From: an uncultured Ruminococcus sp.
Lineage (GTDB): Bacteria > Bacillota > Clostridia > Oscillospirales > Acutalibacteraceae
NCBI GenBank assembly: GCA_902798755.1
Contig: CADBYC010000003.1
Span: 1-64,000, forward strand
Direction: 5' to 3'
DNA length: 64,000 nt
Below, piece after piece: positions 60,188 through 64,000 of the stretch; the stretch's first letter is position 1; every line of letters begins with the position of its first letter. The position numbers were made by a program, and so were the translations under genes. The notes below the pieces were generated by a model. That model ran no database searches and was not told where the DNA came from. It saw nothing but the letters and a program-made list of their open reading frames with translations.

Positions 60188-63100
60188 TTACTCTACCGTC
60201 ACATACTCATTGATCGGATAACTGACACTCAGTTTTGCAAGATAACGCTGAATAAAGGTAGCGTCAATAATATTTAACTTACCGTCTCTGTTAACATCGC
60301 CGTTTCTCTGTGCGATGGTTGCATCAACCCCTTCGGGAAGAGGCATTTTTGCATCATAACGCTGGATAAGAGAAATGTCACGCGTCACAACCTTATTGTT
60401 GTTATCAGTATCGCCGAGCAGATAGGTCTCGGGAGCTTCTGTCGGCTGGGTCTCGCCGGGCTTTGTGAAGGATGCGCTACCGTCGATGGAGAAGCCGGGC
60501 TGTAACTCGCCTTTTCTGACGATAACGGTAAGATCAGCGTCAGCAGAAGCCAGCATATCCAGAGTGGTTCTGATCTCTGCGTCGCCTGCAGCAGTGACCT
60601 TGTAGCTGGTTACAGCCAGCAGAGCATTGTCGCTGTCGAACTTGAAGCCCTTGTTGATCTGCGGAGTAGAAGCGTTGAATTTGTTCAGACCGTCATAGAT
60701 CTTCGCGACAGCAGCATCTCCGAGGATCGGGAATACTGTCTCGTTATCGGTAACAACATAATCATTGTCAACTGCGTCGGTAGACTGCAGGATGCTCTTG
60801 GTATAGGTCTGGGAGCCGCTGATGGAAGCAACGCCGCCGGGAGCTGCGGTAGCAGCATTGAGAGTGGTGTATACGGTGAAGGTATCGCCAACATTAAAGG
60901 TCTTGACCTCAGAGGTGCCGTCGATACCGTAGATGGTTACATTAGCTTTCTGATCTGGCTGAGGCTCGGTCGGCTTTACAGGAGGCTCAGTGGGAGCTTC
61001 TGTCGGAGGCTCTGTGGGCTCGGGCTCGCCGGGCTTATAGAAGGAAGCGATGCCGCCGAGGGTGAAGCCGGGCTGTAACTCGCCCTTTCTGACGACCTGA
61101 GTGAGGTCCTTATCAGCGATCGCCAGAGTGACCAGGCTGTTTCTGATCTCCGCGTTACCGGCAGCGGTAACCTTGTAGTTGCTCACGATCAGCAGAGATT
61201 CGTCGGTGATGAGCTTGAAGCCCTTGTTGACCTGCGGGGTAGATGCGTTGAACTTGGTAACGCCTAATTCGGTGTCGATCTTCGCAACGGTCGCGTTGCC
61301 CAAGATCGGGAACATCGCCTCGTTATCGACAACTACGCTGAGTTCGTCGACCTCGTCCTGAGGCTGCAGGATCTCCTTTGTGAAGGACTGCTCCGCGTTG
61401 ATGGAAGCAATACCTGCGGGATCCGCGGCGGGAACATTCAGAGTGGTATATACCGTGAAGGTGTCGCCGATGTTAAAGGTCTTGGTCTTGGGGGTGCCGT
61501 CGATCGCGTAGATGGTTACGGTAGCCTTGTTGCTGGGCTCGGTCGGTGTAGGCGGATCGGTCGGTGTGGGAGGATCGGTAGGCTTTACGGGGGGCTCGGT
61601 CGGCTCGGGAGCGCCGGGATCGGTAAAGGAACCGGGCATGGAGTAGGTCTGACCGGACTGTGTCGCGTTGTTGTAAACGATCTTGGTCGCGTCAGCGTCG
61701 TCCTTGATCAGGGTTCTGAGGGTGGTCTTGATGGTAGCAGTACCGGTAGCAAGAACCTTGTAGTTGGTGACGATCAGCTTAGAGGTATCGGTATTGAACG
61801 CATAACCGCCGTCGATGGTGCCTCTGGTCGCGTTGAACTTGATCTTGCCGTTGTTAGCTGCGGCAAATGCCTCGTCACCGAGGATCGGGAACATCGCAGT
61901 CTTGTTGGTGATCTCGTTATACTCGCCGTTGACCGCGTCGGTCAGCTGGAGAGAAGCGGTGGGATAGACCTGGGTGCCTTCTACGCTGGCGATCTTGGCG
62001 CCTGCGTTGAGGACAGTATATACGGTAAAGGTCTCGCCCTTGCTGAATTCCTTGACAACAGTGGTGTTGTCGGGATTGACGATGGTGACCTTCAGCTTGT
62101 CGCTCTCAGGCTGTGTGGGAGGCTCGGTCGGAACAGGAACGTCAGAGGAGAAGGAGGCGGGCATGCTGTAGCTCTTGCCGGTCTGGGTCTCGCCGTTGAA
62201 TACGATACGGGTGATATCTTCATCATTCGCCGCCAGCGTATTCAGCTTGTTGGTGATATCGGCATAACCGTTCGCCGTAACCTTATAGGTAGTGACGATC
62301 AGCAGGCTGCTGTCAGAATCAAACTTGAATCCGGCTGTGGAAGAACCCGCGTACTTGATAACGCCGGCGTTCTTCGCGATGCCGATAGCGGAATCCTTCA
62401 TTACGGGGAACACAGTGCTGGTATTTTTAATATATCCATCCGCGTCAACAGCGTTGGTAAGCTGCAGGACAGAAGAAGTGTAGCGCTGGGTACCGTTGAC
62501 GGAAGCCATATCGCCGCCGTTGACGGAAGACGCGTTGAGGAACGTGTAAGCGGTGAAGGTATCGCCGATATTGAAGCTCCTTGTCTCAACACTGCCATCA
62601 AGGCTGTGCAGGCGTACTTCTGCATGATCGATCGCGGGAGTAGGATCATCGAAGCTGGCTTTACCGGCGATGGTCTTGCCCTCCTGAGCCTTGCCCTCAA
62701 AGACGAGTCTGGTCAGATCGGCATCGGCAGCCGCGAGGTTTTTCAAAGCGTTCTTGACTTCGGCGGTGCCTGCCTTGGTTGCCTTATAGGTAGTAACGAT
62801 CAGCAGAGAAGAGTCGGAATCAAACTTGAAGCCGTTGTTGATGGCGGGAGCAGATGCGTTGTAGACGATCTTGCCTGCCTGCGCGCCGTTAGCGATCGTA
62901 TTGTCGCCGGTCACGGGGAATACTTTTACGGGGTCTACAAACTCACCGTACTGTCCCGATACTTCGTCAACCAGAGAAAGGACGTCGGAAGTATAGGTCT
63001 GTGTACCCTGGATCGAACCGATCATACCGTTAGTAACAGAGGCAGAGACGTTCAGTGTGGAATAAACGGTAAATTCTTCACCTACGTTGACTTCTTTGAC

Positions 63101-63229
63101 CTCAGTCGTTCCGTCAATGCCGTAGATGGTGATGGTCGCCGTTTCAGCGGCGCTTGTGGTGGTTATGCCGACAGTAAGCAAAGTTAGAACCATGGCAAGA
63201 ACCATCATGATGCTGATAATCTTTTTCAT
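60188..63229 (-). CDS. Secreted surface protein with five cohesin-like repeats and a dockerin
   Basis: 1013 residues. Signal peptide (MKKIISIMMVLAMVLTLLTV), then five repeats of about 145-180 residues. Each begins with TIYGIDGT-like, FNVGDTFTVYTTLN, and continues FPVLGD..., KFNAST..., GFKFDSDSSLLIVTTYKVTA. They are joined by Pro/Thr/Glu linkers (PTEPPTEAPTEPP). The C-terminal type-I dockerin pair (LGDTDNNNKVVTRDISLIQR and GDVNRDGKLNIIDATFIQRY) carries both Ca-binding loops. GAGGAGGATTAAC precedes the ATG. It is probably a scaffold or adhesin that docks on another cohesin; the repeats may be cohesin-fold without being classical cohesins. Confidence 0.85.
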   Translation of the reverse strand: MKKIISIMMVLAMVLTLLTVGITTTSAAETATITIYGIDGTTEVKEVNVGEEFTVYSTLNVSASVTNGMIGSIQGTQTYTSDVLSLVDEVSGQYGEFVDPVKVFPVTGDNTIANGAQAGKIVYNASAPAINNGFKFDSDSSLLIVTTYKATKAGTAEVKNALKNLAAADADLTRLVFEGKAQEGKTIAGKASFDDPTPAIDHAEVRLHSLDGSVETRSFNIGDTFTAYTFLNASSVNGGDMASVNGTQRYTSSVLQLTNAVDADGYIKNTSTVFPVMKDSAIGIAKNAGVIKYAGSSTAGFKFDSDSSLLIVTTYKVTANGYADITNKLNTLAANDEDITRIVFNGETQTGKSYSMPASFSSDVPVPTEPPTQPESDKLKVTIVNPDNTTVVKEFSKGETFTVYTVLNAGAKIASVEGTQVYPTASLQLTDAVNGEYNEITNKTAMFPILGDEAFAAANNGKIKFNATRGTIDGGYAFNTDTSKLIVTNYKVLATGTATIKTTLRTLIKDDADATKIVYNNATQSGQTYSMPGSFTDPGAPEPTEPPVKPTDPPTPTDPPTPTEPSNKATVTIYAIDGTPKTKTFNIGDTFTVYTTLNVPAADPAGIASINAEQSFTKEILQPQDEVDELSVVVDNEAMFPILGNATVAKIDTELGVTKFNASTPQVNKGFKLITDESLLIVSNYKVTAAGNAEIRNSLVTLAIADKDLTQVVRKGELQPGFTLGGIASFYKPGEPEPTEPPTEAPTEPPVKPTEPQPDQKANVTIYGIDGTSEVKTFNVGDTFTVYTTLNAATAAPGGVASISGSQTYTKSILQSTDAVDNDYVVTDNETVFPILGDAAVAKIYDGLNKFNASTPQINKGFKFDSDNALLAVTSYKVTAAGDAEIRTTLDMLASADADLTVIVRKGELQPGFSIDGSASFTKPGETQPTEAPETYLLGDTDNNNKVVTRDISLIQRYDAKMPLPEGVDATIAQRNGDVNRDGKLNIIDATFIQRYLAKLSVSYPINEYVTVE

Positions 63230-63565
63230 GTTAATCCTCCTCGGGATATATTTTCAGACAATATAATTTTAACATATTATTTTTGATTATTCAACGATAA
63301 TTGATGATTTTTTAATAAAGATTTTCGACTCAGTTTTGTATATTATGACAAAAGAATTACAAAAATGCTGAATTAAAATGCACAGCCGCCGCGTGCTTGT
63401 GCTTTCGTAAGGGTGACGGAAATGATCCTATCCGTGGTTTTAAAGGGCGTATTTTCGGTTGCTTTTCCATTATTATTTCTTCGTTTTTCAGTGTTCATAA
63501 CAAAACCGCTCCCCCTGAAAACCAGAGGGAGCGATAATCATTCAGTTATTCGATACCGACAGGGA
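63230..63565. other. Promoter region and terminator
   Basis: 336 bp. AT-rich promoter sequence for the gene at 60188 and the terminator of the next gene at 63507-63533. No gene seen. Confidence 0.55.
63507..63533 (-). terminator. Terminator of the edge dockerin gene
   Basis: CGCTCCCCCTG pairs with CAGAGGGAGCG with one mismatch, followed on the minus strand by a T-run. Confidence 0.65.
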
Positions 63566-64000
63566 TCAAACGTCCGTGCCGATCTTCAGATCCTGATTCA
63601 GACCTAAGAGCCAGCGCTGGAGCTTGGTGACGTCTATCGAGGAAAGATCGCCGTCGCCGTCTACGTCGCCGAGCTTCACAACGGTAGCGTCCCTATCCTT
63701 TGCTCCTGCAAGTACACGCTGGAGGTAGGTCACGTCGAGAACGGTGACCTCGCCGTCGCAGTCAACGTCGCCGAGCTTGCCTGTAACGATCCTCGGGATT
63801 CTGACATTTTCCCAAGTGGTCTCAGTAGTGCCGGCAGCAGTGGTAAAGAGCTTGCCGCACTCGGTGCAGTAGAAGTGGGTCTTCCAACCGTCAGCCTCGG
63901 TGGTTGCCGCCTTGCCGGACTTGATCTTGATGGTATGCTTCGTCATATCAATGGTCTTGTGCTCGCGGGAAATCTCAGCGCCGCACTCGGTGCAGTATAC
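63566..64000 (-). CDS. Dockerin-containing protein, 3' end (runs off the window)
   Basis: The reading frame stays open to position 64000, so the N-terminus is missing. Visible parts: a CTECG-type segment repeated twice (YCTECGAEISREHK and HFYCTECGKLFTTAAG), then a dockerin pair (KLGDVDCDGEVTVLDVTYLQ and KLGDVDGDGDLSSIDVTKLQ) with complete Ca loops. It should be secreted and bound to a cohesin scaffold. The catalytic or binding module lies outside the window. Confidence 0.85.
   Translation of the reverse strand, partial: VYCTECGAEISREHKTIDMTKHTIKIKSGKAATTEADGWKTHFYCTECGKLFTTAAGTTETTWENVRIPRIVTGKLGDVDCDGEVTVLDVTYLQRVLAGAKDRDATVVKLGDVDGDGDLSSIDVTKLQRWLLGLNQDLKIGTDV

Overview
The window comes from a low-to-mid GC Firmicute of the gut Clostridia, most probably a Ruminococcus-like Oscillospiraceae. 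The right edge encodes cell-surface proteins with cohesin-like modules and type-I dockerin pairs (59.1-64.0 kb). There is sporulation-type gene content: a Spo0A-like regulator, a broken spoVAD and a DUF421 (YetF-type) gene. Shine-Dalgarno sites are strong AGGAGG types, and a Gram-positive LexA box is used. This assignment is by content only. No rRNA or tRNA gene was recognised, and no CRISPR array is visible.

Layout. 0-5 kb is a mobile-element remnant: a large serine recombinase, a small partner protein, a winged-helix protein and a small cargo gene. It is followed by a strikingly structured, promoter- and terminator-bounded non-coding RNA locus (about 4964-5284, minus strand), a MITE-like inverted repeat and a 22-bp tandem repeat. 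6-22 kb is defence-rich: an orphan protein, a nucleotidyltransferase, a complete Wadjet operon (jetA-jetB-jetC-jetD), a three-gene nitrilase/winged-helix/unknown operon, recQ with a coupled acidic micro-ORF, and a Fic protein. recQ and the nitrilase operon share an almost identical promoter carrying a LexA box. 23-25.5 kb is a tightly coupled operon (small protein, DUF421 membrane protein, FAD/Rieske oxidoreductase). 25.7-29.2 kb is a peptide-signalling-like module: an AgrC-type kinase, a 15-codon ORF with a perfect ribosome site, a Spo0A-like response regulator with tandem 0A-box-like repeats, and a divergent Xre regulator. 29.4-31.1 kb is hipBA. 31.3-32.1 kb holds decayed copies of the Rieske and cohesin genes.

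32.6-40.2 kb is the best candidate for an undescribed system. Four translationally coupled genes run on the minus strand. In order of transcription they are a degenerate GHKL-ATPase protein, a 1253-residue protein joining phosphoribosyltransferase-like and zinc-binding regions to a C-terminal GHKL ATPase, a receiver-domain protein, and a DUF2971 protein as the likely effector. The layout resembles a two-component signalling chain rebuilt as a conflict or stress system.

40.6-55.2 kb is a patchwork of DUF4143-type ATPases, an Xre/ImmA-IrrE pair with a broken third gene, an Upf1-like helicase with a partner, an AAA/PD-(D/E)XK protein with three 21-bp-phased operators, an AbiEi-like antitoxin, dispersed short repeats and pseudogene scraps. 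55.2-59 kb holds a truncated spoVAD and a nucleotidyltransferase-VanZ-nucleotidyltransferase operon. 59-64 kb holds the cohesin/dockerin surface proteins.

Most protein calls rest on motifs read by eye. Domain assignments marked as inference need profile searches.
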